Source: Desulfotignum sp.
GTDB taxonomy: Bacteria > Desulfobacterota > Desulfobacteria > Desulfobacterales > Desulfobacteraceae
Assembly: GCA_011389575.1 (NCBI GenBank)
Contig: JAABUB010000004.1
Location: 1-64,000 of the forward strand
DNA: 64,000 nt
Direction: 5' to 3'
Positions 9,310 through 16,890 of this stretch are shown here, one piece after another. A model generated the notes under the pieces. It saw nothing but the letters and a program-made list of their open reading frames with translations, was not told the origin of the DNA and ran no database searches. Numbering within the stretch: position 1 is the stretch's first letter; each line of letters starts with the position of its first letter. Made by a program: the position numbers and the translations under genes.

Positions 9310-9352
9310 AAAAAAGCCCCGGGGACCTTATTTTGGTCTCCGGGGCTTTTTG
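9310..9352. terminator. Bidirectional intrinsic terminator
   Basis: A 13-bp stem (AGCCCCGGGGACC with GGTCTCCGGGGCT, one G-U pair) surrounds a 7-base loop and is flanked by an A-run on the left and a T-run on the right. It can therefore end transcription from both the flavodiiron gene (+) and the desulfoferrodoxin gene (-). Confidence 0.9.
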
Positions 9353-9376
9353 TTACACGGTTTTATATGACGGGTA

Positions 9377-9757
9377 TCAGGCTTTCCACAGGCCGTGCAG
9401 GTTGCAGTATTCCCTGGCCACCACTTTGGCGGCATCTGTTTTAAAAGTGGCCTCTGGTGCACTGTCCGGGGTCAGCATCTGGCGCTGGACAAACATGTTA
9501 TCTTCACTGGCCAGTTCGATCCACTGGATATAATGTTCACTGGTCATGGGATGCGGCGCACTGCCGATTTTGACCTTGTATCCGCCTTCGATTATTTCCA
9601 CCACCGGCACATGTTTTTCCAGGGCTGCATCCACGGTGTTTTCCACCAGCCTGTCCATGGGTTTGCCGCAGCAGGTTACCGGCGGCTGCTCACCATGAAG
9701 GACCTGCACGATATTGCCGCATTTTTCGCACTTGTAAATACCCATTTTTTCTGCCAT
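9377..9757 (-). CDS. dfx: Desulfoferrodoxin (class I superoxide reductase)
   Basis: This 126-residue protein reduces superoxide to peroxide without making O2, a defence typical of anaerobes. The N-terminal desulforedoxin centre has four cysteines (C10, C13, C29, C30). The catalytic square-pyramidal iron site has H49, H69, H75, C118 and H121, with the conserved E47-K48 pair before HVPVVE. Both centres are intact, so it is the two-iron (class I) form. An AAAGGAG site precedes the ATG. It converges on the flavodiiron gene and probably takes electrons from the nearby rubredoxin. Confidence 0.97.
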   Translation of the reverse strand: MAEKMGIYKCEKCGNIVQVLHGEQPPVTCCGKPMDRLVENTVDAALEKHVPVVEIIEGGYKVKIGSAPHPMTSEHYIQWIELASEDNMFVQRQMLTPDSAPEATFKTDAAKVVAREYCNLHGLWKA

Positions 9758-9862
9758 TTTCTACTCCTTTTGCTATGTTTGGGGTTGGATTATACAGGTT
9801 GTTTCGGCCCGCACAGGGACAGTGGCCAATCTGCTGTAACACTATTGTAACACTACCTTATT

Positions 9863-10099
9863 TCATAAGCCATTCACAATCATTTTCCCACTGTTATCCG
9901 GCTGTTCCGGAAGCCTGTCCATTAAAATCCGGTGCATCCACTCTTTTGCCAGCCGGGTTTCATTCTGACTCACCTCTCTGAATACAGAGGCAATCTGGAA
10001 ATATATTTCATTTCTGGACTTCCGCGCCCCGTAAAAGCTGGCTGAAAGCTGTTCTTGGCTTTCTCTATCCTGGTTTGGTATTTTCTTTTCTTCTGGCAT
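9863..10099 (-). CDS. Small hypothetical protein
   Basis: I do not recognise this 78-residue hydrophilic protein. The start at 10099 is chosen because ACAGGAAACC precedes it; an ATG at 10138 would add 13 residues but has no ribosome site. The centre is probably alpha-helical (SRNEIYFQIASVFREVSQNE) and there are no cysteines or membrane segments. It sits between desulfoferrodoxin and thioredoxin on the same strand, so a role in the same stress response is possible but unsupported. Confidence 0.5.
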   Translation of the reverse strand: MPEEKKIPNQDRESQEQLSASFYGARKSRNEIYFQIASVFREVSQNETRLAKEWMHRILMDRLPEQPDNSGKMIVNGL

Positions 10100-10240
10100 G
10101 GTTTCCTGTCTTTCGGACTGGTCCACTTTTTTTTGCATTCACGTTTGTGCATTCACAATTGCTACCAGTAATTTAATAAGCAAACATCATACCAAAAAAA
10201 ATCGCGCCAGGGACAATTGCCTGCAGAGGCGGCTTAGGTC

Positions 10241-10687
10241 TCACAAAATTTTTGCAATGGCGGCTTCCAACTGTTCTTTTGGCAGTGCCCCCACCAGGGT
10301 ATCCTGCACCTTCCCGTTTTTCACCAGCAGCATGGTTGGAACAGAAGTGATGGCGAACCGTGATCCTGTGCCGGGATTTTCATCCAGATTCAGCTTGGCC
10401 ACTTTTAACCGGCCCTGGTATTTTTGGGCCAGGGCATCCATGATCGGTCCCACAGCACGGCATGGTCCGCACCAGGGTGCCCAGCAGTCCACCAGCACGG
10501 GCAGATCCAAAGCCATGACTTCCTGGTGAAAGGTGGCATCAGACACAACCACAGGCTTTCCCGGGGCTTCCATGGAAAGAGGCGTGCCGCATTTTCCGCA
10601 CCTGGGGTGATCTTTCATACGTGACACCGGTACCCGGTTCTTTGCATTGCAGCCGGTGCAGCCGACAATAACTGTCTGGGGTTTCAT
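10241..10687 (-). CDS. trxC: Thioredoxin with N-terminal zinc ribbon (TrxC/Trx2 type)
   Basis: This 148-residue protein-disulfide reductant has a zinc ribbon at residues 10-33 (CTGC and CGKC pairs) followed by a thioredoxin fold with the active site WAPWCGPC (C73, C76). The cis-Pro region (ITSVPTMLLVKNGK) is intact. Zinc-ribbon thioredoxins are often linked to oxidative stress. A strong AAAGGAGAGG site precedes the ATG. It follows the flavodoxin gene by 24 bases, so the two are probably co-transcribed. Confidence 0.93.
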   Translation of the reverse strand: MKPQTVIVGCTGCNAKNRVPVSRMKDHPRCGKCGTPLSMEAPGKPVVVSDATFHQEVMALDLPVLVDCWAPWCGPCRAVGPIMDALAQKYQGRLKVAKLNLDENPGTGSRFAITSVPTMLLVKNGKVQDTLVGALPKEQLEAAIAKIL

Positions 10688-10711
10688 GGCCTCTCCTTTA
10701 CCTGAATTTGT

Positions 10712-11146
10712 CTATATCATGGCGGCGATCTTTTTCCCGTATTCCTGGGCTGCTTTTATCCCGCCCCCCACCCATGCTGCCTTGAGCATGAGCGGACCGT
10801 CAGACACCATGTTCATTTTAAAAATATGGTTCATGGTATCAAAAATCCGGCCTGCTGCCTCGCCGCTCCATCCGTAGGAACCGAATGCACCGCCGGGTTT
10901 CCCCGACAGATCAGCGCGTTCCGCCATGAACAGCAGCTGTTTCATTGAGGTAATCATTTCCCCGTGATAGGTGGGAGAACCGAAAATACAGGCATCATAG
11001 CCTTTGATATCTTCTTCGCTTTTAATATCAGTGACCCTTTTGATTTCTGCATTATGACCGGATATCCGGATGCCTTCACCGATGATGTCTGCAATGGCTT
11101 TGGTCTCTTCAGACCGGGTTGCATAAACAATCAATACCGTTCCCAT
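10712..11146 (-). CDS. Flavodoxin
   Basis: This 144-residue FMN electron carrier shows a phosphate-binding loop near residue 10 (YATRSEETKAIAD) and the flavin-binding stretches GSPTYHGE and GSYGWSGEA. The last motif is the same as in the flavodiiron protein's flavodoxin domain, so the fold is of that type rather than the classical TGNTE long-chain type. A GGAGG site precedes the ATG. Its place with thioredoxin and desulfoferrodoxin suggests it serves low-potential electron delivery in this stress cluster. Confidence 0.9.
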   Translation of the reverse strand: MGTVLIVYATRSEETKAIADIIGEGIRISGHNAEIKRVTDIKSEEDIKGYDACIFGSPTYHGEMITSMKQLLFMAERADLSGKPGGAFGSYGWSGEAAGRIFDTMNHIFKMNMVSDGPLMLKAAWVGGGIKAAQEYGKKIAAMI

Positions 11147-11515
11147 GGGTCCTCCTTACGTATTTGTGGTGTTTTTGTAATGGGGATATCCCCGTCTTTT
11201 GTCAACCTGTACCGCTGATACGTTTCATCCTGAGACACTTATGCCTTTTTTTGTATGGATGGTATACATATATTTTGTATCATTACCCGGGCGGTTTTAA
11301 AAGCAAAAATCACGCCAGTTCCCATAAGGCTGCCCTGTCAAAATGTGAATTGTTCCTTGCCAAACCGGCATAAAAAATGCAAACTGTATATGAAAATAAA
11401 AAAAATGATGCAAACCAAAATCCGGCACCGGTTGCAGCCAGGATAAAACCTGGCAGCGATTCACAAAAAAAGCAAACACAACAAACCATGATACCTAATA
11501 CTCAAGGAGCATCCA
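11147..11515. other. Divergent intergenic region with perfect 12-bp palindrome
   Basis: No gene is visible in these 369 bases between flavodoxin (-) and glutaredoxin (+). A perfect palindrome, GGGGATATCCCC, lies at 11182-11193, about 40 bases before the flavodoxin start, and could be an operator or short hairpin. The stretch around 11240-11285 is AT-rich (GTATACATATATTTTG) and is a likely promoter zone. An AAGGAG site for the glutaredoxin gene ends the region. Confidence 0.45.
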
Positions 11516-11773
11516 ATGACCAAGGAAAAACCCATACTATACGCCTTAAGCACTTGCAGCCACTGCAAATCCACCAAAAAATTATTGAATGACTGCAATG
11601 TGGAATATACCTACGTGGAAGTGGATGACCTGGAAGGTGAAGAAAGAAAAGCCATTATCTCTGATATCAAGGAGTTGAACCCCAGGTGTTCTTTTCCCAC
11701 CATCAAAATCAATGATACAGTAATTGTCGGTTACAAGGAAAAAGAAATCAAAGACGCACTGGGGATAAAATAA
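11516..11773 (+). CDS. Glutaredoxin-like protein, CSHC active site
   Basis: This 85-residue thioredoxin-fold protein has the redox motif STCSHCKSTKK near residue 14 and the cis-Pro segment SFPTIKIND near 60. It is of the small NrdH/glutaredoxin type often reduced by a thioredoxin reductase rather than by glutathione. Its stop overlaps the next start as TAATG, so it is translated together with the ferredoxin:thioredoxin-reductase-like protein, which is its likely reductant. An AAGGAG site precedes the ATG. Confidence 0.88.
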   Translation: MTKEKPILYALSTCSHCKSTKKLLNDCNVEYTYVEVDDLEGEERKAIISDIKELNPRCSFPTIKINDTVIVGYKEKEIKDALGIK

Positions 11774-12102
11774 TGAAAGTCGAACAACTTTATCAGGCTT
11801 TAAAAAAATCACAGGAAGCCAAAGGTATTTATTTTAACAAGGACAAAGATCTGGTTTTTGAATTGCTGGAATCATTGCTTTTAAACAAAGACCGGTATGG
11901 CTACATGGCCTGTCCCTGCCGCCTGGCCTGCGCAGACAAAGAAAAAGACAAGGACATTATCTGCCCATGTGTATACCGGGAACCGGATCTTGAAGAATTC
12001 GGGGCCTGCTACTGTGGACTCTATGTTTCCAAAGCAGTGCACAACGATGGTGCCCTGGTGGAATATGTCCCGGAAAGAAGACCCCCTGAAAAAATATTTT
12101 AA
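11773..12102 (+). CDS. Ferredoxin:thioredoxin reductase catalytic-subunit-like protein
   Basis: This 109-residue protein matches the FTR beta-chain pattern of three CxC motifs: CPC near 50, CPC 14 residues later and CYC 12 residues after that. The surrounding DIICPCVYREPD and FGACYCGLYV are typical. Plant-type enzymes have CPC-x16-CPC-x8-CHC, so spacing differs and the third motif has Tyr for His. The family uses a 4Fe-4S cluster beside a disulfide to pass ferredoxin electrons to thioredoxins. No variable (alpha) subunit is nearby. Coupling with the glutaredoxin-like gene suggests that protein is the substrate. Confidence 0.87.
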   Translation: MKVEQLYQALKKSQEAKGIYFNKDKDLVFELLESLLLNKDRYGYMACPCRLACADKEKDKDIICPCVYREPDLEEFGACYCGLYVSKAVHNDGALVEYVPERRPPEKIF

Positions 12103-12122
12103 ATGCCTTTAAGGAGATTACC

Positions 12123-13307
12123 ATGAATGACGAGTGCGCACCTGTTTTAAACACAGGTCTCCGCGGCATTGATGTCGCAAGTTCAAAAATCTGTGATGTC
12201 CGGGGCAAAGAAGGCAAACTGATATACCGCGGATATCTCATTGAAGACCTGGCAGAAAACGCAACCTTTGAAGAGACATGTTTTCTTCTGCTTTACGAGC
12301 GCCTGCCCAAAAAACAGGAACTGGCGGATTTTGATGCCAGCCTGAAGCAGAAACGCCGGCTGCCTGAAAATCTGCTGCCGCTTTTGAAAAGCCTGCCCAA
12401 AAAGATGAACCCCATGGACGTAATCCAGATAGCCACACCCATGCTGATCCAGACCGATGAAAATGCAGGCAGGGAAAATATGGAGGATGTCCTTTACAGC
12501 GCCGAAAACCTGATTGCCGGTTTGTCAACCATCATTGCAGCCTGGGACAGAATCCGTAACTTTAAGGCCCCGGTGGTGCCGGACAACACCCTGGGCCATG
12601 CCGCCAATTTCCTGTATATGCTCACTGGTGAAAAGCCCGAACCGGAAGTGGTCGGTTTTTTTGATACAGGACTGGTGCTTCATGCAGAGCATTCCTTTAA
12701 CGCATCCACTTTTACAGCCCGACAGGTGGCTTCCACCAAAGCCCATATTTATGCGGCAGTATCCGCAGCCATCGGCAGTCTTTCCGGCCCTTTGCACGGC
12801 GGAGCCAATGTCCGGGTCATGAAAATGCTCATGGAAATCAATTCCGAGGAAAATATCGAACCATATATCAACAAAACCCTGGATTCCGGCGGCCTGATCA
12901 TGGGCCTGGGCCATGCGGTCTACCAGACAGACGACCCCCGGGCCCTTATTCTGGCCCCCATGTGCCGGCGCATGGGAGAAATCGCCGGAGATACCCACTG
13001 GTATGAGCTGTCAAAAGCCCTGGAAAAAAAGGCCAAACAGGCATTTAAAAAACACAAAAACAAAGATATCTTCTGCAATGTGGATTTTTATTCCGCATCC
13101 CTGTTTTATGCCATGGGTATTGCCATGGACCTGTTTTCCCCCATTTTTGCCCTGTCCAGAGTCAGCGGCTGGTGTGCCCATATCATGGAAGAACAATTTG
13201 CCATGGCCGCACCCAAACCCTCTTTGTACCGCCCCGGTGCCGCCTATGTGGGAGAATACTGCGGACCGGATGAATGCCGGTTCACTGATATTGAGGAAAG
13301 GGGGTGA
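12123..13307 (+). CDS. gltA: Citrate synthase
   Basis: This 394-residue enzyme condenses acetyl-CoA and oxaloacetate to citrate. The catalytic residues are in place: His in LHAEHSFNAST (about 187-190), H264 in MGLGHAVY and D321 in NVDFYSAS. The CoA-binding loop GPLHGGAN is also present. Length and motifs fit the type I dimeric form. An AAGGAG site precedes the ATG, and the gene follows the FTR-like gene by 20 bases, so it may share its transcript. With icd and mdh nearby it supports a TCA-cycle acetate-oxidation route. Confidence 0.96.
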   Translation: MNDECAPVLNTGLRGIDVASSKICDVRGKEGKLIYRGYLIEDLAENATFEETCFLLLYERLPKKQELADFDASLKQKRRLPENLLPLLKSLPKKMNPMDVIQIATPMLIQTDENAGRENMEDVLYSAENLIAGLSTIIAAWDRIRNFKAPVVPDNTLGHAANFLYMLTGEKPEPEVVGFFDTGLVLHAEHSFNASTFTARQVASTKAHIYAAVSAAIGSLSGPLHGGANVRVMKMLMEINSEENIEPYINKTLDSGGLIMGLGHAVYQTDDPRALILAPMCRRMGEIAGDTHWYELSKALEKKAKQAFKKHKNKDIFCNVDFYSASLFYAMGIAMDLFSPIFALSRVSGWCAHIMEEQFAMAAPKPSLYRPGAAYVGEYCGPDECRFTDIEERG

Positions 13308-13359
13308 GGGGTGAGGAGTGAGGGATGAGGAGTGAGGAGTGAGGAGTGAGGAGGCAAGT
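13304..13359 (+). repeat. TGAGG(AG/GG) short tandem repeats after gltA
   Basis: About seven imperfect copies of a 7-8 base unit (GTGAGGA or GTGAGGG type) begin with the TGA stop codon of gltA and run toward the next gene. The same unit appears after icd and, on the opposite strand, at the end of the exonuclease III gene. Confidence 0.85.
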
Positions 13360-13388
13360 TTAGAAATGATAATTGAGAAGGAAAACAT

Positions 13389-14018
13389 ATGAAAGCCTGG
13401 AAATGTACTGTATGCAATTATATTCATAAAGGTGATTCCCCGCCGGACAAATGTCCGGTATGCGGGGCCGGCAGAGACAAGTTTGTGGAAATTGAGGTCC
13501 CTGCCGGCAACGGTGGCGGCGCTGGTACCGGAAAACAGGAACCTGATCCAAAAGCAGAAAAAACAGCACCGGCTTCCCCCCGGACATTGTACCAGCGGAT
13601 GACAGATTTGATGGTCCGCCACCATGCCCACCCCATCCTGGTGCATACCCCGAACGGGGTTCTGCCGATTGCAGTTGTCCTGTTTATCCTGGCCTGGGTG
13701 TCTGGCGCATCCCTGCTGGCAACGGCCGCATTCATCAACCTGGTCTTTGTGGTCCTGTCCCTGCCCCCGGTACTGCACAGCGGTTTTCTGGTGTGGCAGA
13801 AAAAATACAACCAGGCTGATACGGTTTTGTTCAGAATCAAAATTCTGGCTGCTGCCCTGACCACCGGGGCCTGCGTTATTTCTCTGGTCTGGTACCTGCT
13901 GGACCCTGATGTTTTGTCATCTCCTCTGGCCGTGGCATTTATTTTCATAAATGTTGTTATGGTGGCATCTGCGGGTGTGGCCGGTTACATCGGGGGCAAG
14001 CTGGTATTCAAGGACTGA
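13389..14018 (+). CDS. Rubredoxin-like domain fused to DUF2231-type membrane domain
   Basis: This 209-residue protein starts with a rubredoxin-like (rubrerythrin C-terminal type) iron site: C6 and C9 ([10 protein letters not shown]), then C22 and C25 (CPVCGAG). A flexible Gly/Pro/Lys linker (about 38-65) leads to four transmembrane helices. The membrane part opens with [15 protein letters not shown], the H-x-H-P pattern of DUF2231 proteins, whose histidines may bind haem. An AAGGA site precedes the ATG at 13389. A membrane-tethered rubredoxin could pass electrons between the cytoplasm and a membrane carrier; the partner is not known. Confidence 0.8.
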   Translation: MKAWKCTVCNYIHKGDSPPDKCPVCGAGRDKFVEIEVPAGNGGGAGTGKQEPDPKAEKTAPASPRTLYQRMTDLMVRHHAHPILVHTPNGVLPIAVVLFILAWVSGASLLATAAFINLVFVVLSLPPVLHSGFLVWQKKYNQADTVLFRIKILAAALTTGACVISLVWYLLDPDVLSSPLAVAFIFINVVMVASAGVAGYIGGKLVFKD

Positions 14019-14080
14019 TTGCTGTTTTCATCCACCACTACACTAATTCATCCACAACCAAATTGTAAAGGAAGTATATT

Positions 14081-15304
14081 ATGTCAGACCTTATCACCGT
14101 GAACGCGGACAACTCTTTGAACGTGCCTGATCATCCGGTCATCGGGTGTATCCCCGGAGACGGCACAGGACCAGATATCTGGCATGCCACCCGGCCGGTG
14201 CTTGATACAGCGGTTGAAACAGCCTATGCCGGACAACGGAAAATACGCTTTGAAGAACTGCCTGCCGGAGAAACCGGATTCCGGAAAACCGGAGAATGGC
14301 TGCCCAAAACCACCCTGGAGCAGATCAAACAATTCCGGGTGGCCATAAAAGGCCCCATGACAACACCGGTGGGAGAGGGCATGCGCTCTCTTAATGTGGC
14401 CATCCGCCAGGAACTGGATCTGTTCGCCTGTATCCGGCCGGCCCGGTATATAAAAGGGGTGCCCTCCCCGTGCAGCAACCCCTCTGCCATTGACATGGTG
14501 ATTTTCAGGGAAAACACCGAAGACCTTTACGCAGGCATTGAATGGCAGTTTGGCAGTGAGGATGCAAAAGAGATCATTGATTTTATCAAAAACAAAACCG
14601 GCAAGGCCCTGGCGCAGGACACCACCGGCATCGGCATCAAACCCATCAGTGAAGCCAACACCAGACGTCTGGTGACCAAAGCCATCCAGTATGCCCTGGA
14701 CAACAACCGCAAAAGCGTCACTCTCATGCACAAGGGCAATATCATGAAATTCACGGAAGGGGCATTTCTCAACTGGGGCCTGGCAGTGGGAAAAGAGGAT
14801 TTTGCCGGTACCGTGATCCTGGAAGACCAGCTGTGGAAAGATTTCAACGGCAAACTCCCCGCAGGAAAAATCCTGCTCAAGGACAGGATTGCCGACAGCA
14901 TGTTTCAGCAGGTGCTGCTGCGGCCTGAAGAGTATGACATCATTGCCGCCCCCAACCTGAACGGGGACTATATTTCAGATCTGCTGGCTGCCATGGTGGG
15001 TGGACTGGGGCTGGCTCCGGGGGCCAACATCGGAACAGAATGCGCCGTGTTTGAAGCCACCCACGGCACCGCCCCCAAATATGCGGGCCAGGACAAGGTC
15101 AACCCGGGATCCCTGATTCTGTCAGGTGCCATGATGCTGGATCACATGGGGTGGCATGAGGCTGCCGATCTGATCCATGATGCCCTGCAAAAGACCATTG
15201 CTGCCAAAACCGTCACCTATGACCTGGCCCGGCAGATCCCGGGTGCCACCGAGGTATCCTGCTCCGAGTTCGGCCGGCAGATCTGCAAGCAGATGGAGGG
15301 GTGA
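14081..15304 (+). CDS. icd: NADP-dependent isocitrate dehydrogenase
   Basis: This 407-residue enzyme oxidatively decarboxylates isocitrate to 2-oxoglutarate. It is of the E. coli-like subfamily. The substrate loop [18 protein letters not shown], the phosphorylatable-Ser region MRSLNVA and the metal-binding [10 protein letters not shown] are clear. The cofactor segment [17 protein letters not shown] has the Lys-Tyr pair that marks NADP specificity. An AAAGGAAG site precedes the ATG. The gene follows the rubredoxin-membrane fusion by 62 bases. Its stop lies at the start of the TGAGG repeat block. Confidence 0.96.
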   Translation: MSDLITVNADNSLNVPDHPVIGCIPGDGTGPDIWHATRPVLDTAVETAYAGQRKIRFEELPAGETGFRKTGEWLPKTTLEQIKQFRVAIKGPMTTPVGEGMRSLNVAIRQELDLFACIRPARYIKGVPSPCSNPSAIDMVIFRENTEDLYAGIEWQFGSEDAKEIIDFIKNKTGKALAQDTTGIGIKPISEANTRRLVTKAIQYALDNNRKSVTLMHKGNIMKFTEGAFLNWGLAVGKEDFAGTVILEDQLWKDFNGKLPAGKILLKDRIADSMFQQVLLRPEEYDIIAAPNLNGDYISDLLAAMVGGLGLAPGANIGTECAVFEATHGTAPKYAGQDKVNPGSLILSGAMMLDHMGWHEAADLIHDALQKTIAAKTVTYDLARQIPGATEVSCSEFGRQICKQMEG

Positions 15305-15403
15305 GGTATGAGGGATGAGGAGTGAGGAGCAAGGGAGATCGTTACTTTTTCCTCATACCTCACACCTCATACCTCACACCTCATACCTCACACCTCATAC
15401 CTC
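15301..15403. repeat. Inverted TGAGG/CCTCA repeat block between icd and xthA
   Basis: GTGAGG-type units at 15301-15336 face a run of alternating CCTCATA and CCTCACA units at 15351-15403. The halves are complementary (GAGGTATGAG with CTCATACCTC), so RNA from either strand can fold back, and a T-run lies between them. This may terminate both converging genes. The left block begins at the icd stop and the right block contains the xthA stop. Confidence 0.8.
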
Positions 15404-16204
15404 TATTTCAATTCCCACGGGGCAGTGGTCAGACCCGAAAATATCATTGTATATGAAGGCATCTTTGACCATGCCGCTGTCCAGCAGATCCCGGGTGACA
15501 AAAAAATAATCGATGCGCCACCCGGCATTGTTTTTTCTGGCACTGAACCGGTAGGACCACCACGAATATTTCACCGTGTCCGGATAAAAATAGCGGAAGG
15601 TGTCCACATATCCATCTGTTGTCATGCGGTCCAGGACATCCCTTTCAATGCGCAAAAATCCGGAGCGCTTGGCATTGGGGCCGGGATTTTTCAGGTCGAT
15701 CTCATTGTGGGCGGTGTTGAAATCCCCGGTGATGATCAACCCCCTTCCCGCGTCCCGCAGCCCCCGGGCATAATCCAGGAACCAGTCGTAAAAATCCAGT
15801 TTGTACTGCAGGCGTTTATCACTCATCTGTCCGTTGGGAAAATAGACATTGAACAGGGTGAATCGGTCGAAATCCATCTGGATCACCCGGCCTTCGCCGT
15901 CATATTCCGGCCGGCCGAAATCAGTGATCACTTTTGCCGGGGCATGTTTTGCATAGGCTGCTACCCCGCTGTATCCTTTTTTCACCGTGGCATAGGACCA
16001 GAAGGACTGAAACGGGGAAAAATCGATCATTTCAGGAGTGCGCTGGTTTTCCTGGAGTTTTGTTTCCTGAAGCAGCAGGATGTCCGGATCCAGCGTGCGC
16101 ACCGATGCAAAGAAATCTTTTTTGAGTACTGCCCGGAATCCGTTGACATTCCAGGACACCAGCCGGAGCTTTCGGGTATCGGGATCAGAAATTGGGGCCA
16201 TCAC
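15395..16204 (-). CDS. xthA: Exodeoxyribonuclease III
   Basis: This 269-residue AP endonuclease/3' exonuclease acts in base-excision repair. The endonuclease/exonuclease/phosphatase motifs are complete: SWNVNGFRA, QETKL, GDFNTAHNEIDL, WRIDYFFVT and GSDHCPVG. Two adjacent ATGs (16204 and 16201) could start it, and no strong ribosome site distinguishes them. It follows the acyl-CoA synthetase beta gene by 8 bases, so it is the last gene of that operon. Its final codons (GAG GTA TGA) are part of the CCTCATA repeat block. Confidence 0.95.
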   Translation of the reverse strand: MMAPISDPDTRKLRLVSWNVNGFRAVLKKDFFASVRTLDPDILLLQETKLQENQRTPEMIDFSPFQSFWSYATVKKGYSGVAAYAKHAPAKVITDFGRPEYDGEGRVIQMDFDRFTLFNVYFPNGQMSDKRLQYKLDFYDWFLDYARGLRDAGRGLIITGDFNTAHNEIDLKNPGPNAKRSGFLRIERDVLDRMTTDGYVDTFRYFYPDTVKYSWWSYRFSARKNNAGWRIDYFFVTRDLLDSGMVKDAFIYNDIFGSDHCPVGIEIEV

Positions 16205-16212
16205 AGTATTCT

Positions 16213-16890
16213 CTAAAAAAGCATGATACGGGCATCAGCCACCACACAGCGCTCCGGGGTGCAGATCACCGGGTTCAGATCAATGGATTCAAAAAAAGGT
16301 TCCAGATCCATGATCAGCCCCGAAAAGGTTACCAGCAGATGAACCAGTGCTTCCATGTTCACCCCTGGCCGGCCCCGAAATCCTTGGAAAACCGGTTTTG
16401 CTCCCAGAGAATCCACCATGGAATATACATCTGTGGGCTTCACCGGTGCCATCCGGATGGCAGTATCGTTATACAGTTCCACCCCGGTTCCGCCGGGTCC
16501 CAAAACCACCACCGGACCGAACTGGGTATCATTTTTGCCCCCCACCAGGATCTCGATGCCGGATACCATTTCCTCCACCAGGACCTGGCTGCACCCTTTC
16601 AGGGACAACAGCCGTTCCATGTGTTCTGCAAGAGTGTCGGGATCCTGTATCCCGGTGACCACAGCCTGGTGCTCGGTTTTATGCACAATGTCAGCAGACA
16701 CGGCCTTGATTACCACGGGTCCAGCATTGGCTGCCAGAAACTTTTGTGCCGTGTCCAAAGAATCGGTTACAATCCCTTTGGGGATGCCCAGCCCGCATTC
16801 TGTCAGCAGTTCTTTGGCCTGCGGTTCCAGGATCCAGCCCATGGGCTGTGTCTCTGCAATGATTTTTTGCATCTTTGAGGTCATCACCAT
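16213..16890 (-). CDS. ADP-forming acyl/acetyl-CoA synthetase, beta subunit
   Basis: This 225-residue ATP-grasp subunit works with the alpha subunit to convert acyl-CoA, ADP and phosphate into acid and ATP, or the reverse. ATP-grasp features are visible: PVVIKAVSADIVHKTE, VLVEEMVSGIEILVGG, and the metal/phosphate site VVVLGPGGTGVELY with IDLNPV near the C-terminus. The start at 16890 is chosen because AGAGG lies about 8 bases upstream; a GTG at 16899 is also in frame. It overlaps the alpha-subunit stop by 7 bases. Acetate or another short acyl group is the likely substrate but cannot be proven here. Confidence 0.88.
   Translation of the reverse strand: MVMTSKMQKIIAETQPMGWILEPQAKELLTECGLGIPKGIVTDSLDTAQKFLAANAGPVVIKAVSADIVHKTEHQAVVTGIQDPDTLAEHMERLLSLKGCSQVLVEEMVSGIEILVGGKNDTQFGPVVVLGPGGTGVELYNDTAIRMAPVKPTDVYSMVDSLGAKPVFQGFRGRPGVNMEALVHLLVTFSGLIMDLEPFFESIDLNPVICTPERCVVADARIMLF

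Noticed and set aside
13304-15403. CRISPR array
   Set aside because: The repeats are 7-8 bases, contiguous and without unique spacers, and no cas genes are present.
15425-16216. 263-codon plus-strand open frame opposite exonuclease III
   Set aside because: Shadow of xthA, whose catalytic motifs are all on the minus strand.
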